Assembly (NCBI RefSeq): GCF_017562075.2
Contig: NC_054084.1
Span: forward strand, 13,282,798 to 13,346,797
Source of the DNA: Anopheles merus
Taxonomy: Eukaryota; Arthropoda; Insecta; Diptera; Culicidae
Length of the DNA: 64,000 nucleotides
Reading direction: 5' to 3'
This document shows positions 62,973 through 64,000 of this stretch, in pieces. A program made the translations under genes and the position numbers. Positions within the stretch are counted from its first letter, which is position 1, and the number at the start of each line of letters is the position of its first letter. The notes beneath the pieces were generated by a model that searched no databases, was not told the origin of the DNA, and was given only the letters and a program-made list of their open reading frames with translations.

Positions 62973-64000
62973 TTAACGAAATTTAACGAAAAACAAGTGT
63001 TGTTCCACCTCCCAGTTGGGCAGTTGTCATTTTGTGCTCTGTCAAACTAGGTTGAAATGGCAGTACCTCTCCTTATCGACTCACCTTTCTCTGTGTGCAC
63101 TTTTCGATGTCGTAGCCGTTCTCCGTCGCAAAGAGAAAAGTGCGTTCGTCTTTTGCGGATCTGCTCGTGAAAATTTGGTGAAAATGGTGCAAAACTGTCC
63201 ATTGCCCCGTGCGGTGTGAGACGTCAGGTTGTGGGCAACGGCTGTGTTGCTGCCCAATATTCGGTGGAGGTGACGATTTCACGCATCTCCTCGGTTGCGG
63301 GAACGGGAGTGTGCGAGTGTGGAGGTGCGTTTAGGTAATTCGATTGTTCGCCTTGTAGAGCGATAGCGAGTGCGTATGCATTGTTGGATGTCAAGGAAAA
63401 TGCATTTCCGCCTTGGATGTAAGTTGGGAAATGGAGCAGTGCGTGTAATAAGCCCCGTGGTACGAAATTATGCATTACACGCGTAGGGAAACTATAAGAA
63501 TTAGGGTATGCGTACGTGTCTGAGTGTATGTGTGTGTCTGTGTATGGGGGCCACTCCAGCGCCAGGGTCTCAGTAGCGAAGGTTCCTTCGTTGCACAGTG
63601 ATGCAATGAAGTGAAGTTTGGCAGCTTGATGGTAAAAGAAAGTATATGCGTTTGTGTCCTTGTTTTCGAAAGCATTCAAAACAAAAAATAGTGGGAGAGA
63701 GATAAGTGAGTGGTTGAAGAACGATATCTGCTGACGTACCGAGGTTGTCACCTCAAGAGACACTTACAATTACACAACCATGGTCTTAGCCTCGCTCAAG
63801 AAGGGGGCATGCGAGTAGGTAGAGTTTGCTGGGAAAGTTTTTTCATGTTTCTTGTAGACCGTTCAGATAAAACGGACGGTATTAGATCGTATTTGGAAGA
63901 GCCTTCAAAAACAACATCGCGGATGGTCATGGGAGCTGTTGCTGCTCTTTCTGCATTGCGAAATACACCTTCTCCGAAGCCCACACTTATTTTCCATCGG
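62973..64000 (+). other. Possible 5' end of a rightward gene at the window edge
   Basis: Weak candidate. CTTTCTCT near 63088 resembles a pyrimidine-rich initiator. ATG at 63184 opens MVQNCPLPRA, followed by a donor-like GTGTGAG. A strong acceptor (pyrimidine-rich TTTTTTCATGTTTCTTGTAG) ends at 63858, after which two plus-strand frames stay open to the edge. The competing minus-strand frame at 63224-63763 (179 codons) also stays open and looks fairly protein-like near its C-terminus. Neither is recognised. Confidence 0.25.

Overview
This is animal, almost certainly mosquito, nuclear DNA. Genes have short spliced introns with GT/AG ends, there are scattered eukaryotic tRNA genes, and there are long AT-rich gene-poor stretches. 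At least two copies of a roughly 200-bp tRNA-derived SINE with an AAGAAG tail look like the SINE200 family of the Anopheles gambiae complex, so an Anopheles origin is the best inference. No search was run; gene names rest on family motifs recognised by eye, and exon borders were worked out from splice sites and reading-frame continuity.

Layout. 1-5.4 kb is repeat-rich: a probable LINE 3' end at the left edge, then a degenerate repeat broken by a hAT-like element and a SINE. 5.4-20.8 kb is a compact cluster of six housekeeping-type genes: CSN2 (minus), an unnamed ankyrin-repeat gene (minus), BORCS8-like (plus), a DDX18/pitchoune-type RNA helicase (minus), a short-chain acyl-CoA dehydrogenase-like gene (plus) and glycyl-tRNA synthetase (minus). 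A nest of inverted-repeat elements lies at 10.2-11.6 kb between the ankyrin gene and BORCS8. tRNA-Glu(CTC) lies between the dehydrogenase and the synthetase.

20.8-32.9 kb is gene-poor, with tRNA-Leu(TAG) and a long CA microsatellite. 32.9-51.5 kb is one minus-strand gene for a FoxL2-type forkhead transcription factor. It has nine coding exons and a 14.4-kb first coding intron that contains tRNA-Asp(GTC) on the opposite strand and a SINE copy. Possible noncoding first exons lie at 52.2 and 53.8 kb. 54-64 kb is again gene-poor, with tRNA-Cys(GCA), tRNA-Gln(CTG), a 69-bp tandem duplication, a truncated SINE, a near-perfect hairpin MITE and a weak candidate gene edge at the right end.

The protein genes do not form one pathway. 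They cover COP9 signalosome deneddylation, lysosome positioning (BORC), ribosome biogenesis, mitochondrial fatty-acid oxidation, protein synthesis and a developmental regulator. The most noteworthy signals are the acyl-CoA dehydrogenase that lacks the catalytic glutamate, a 761-bp inverted-repeat element flanked exactly by a 184-186-bp direct duplication, and the FoxL2 gene whose likely upstream exons would create a start codon across a splice junction.
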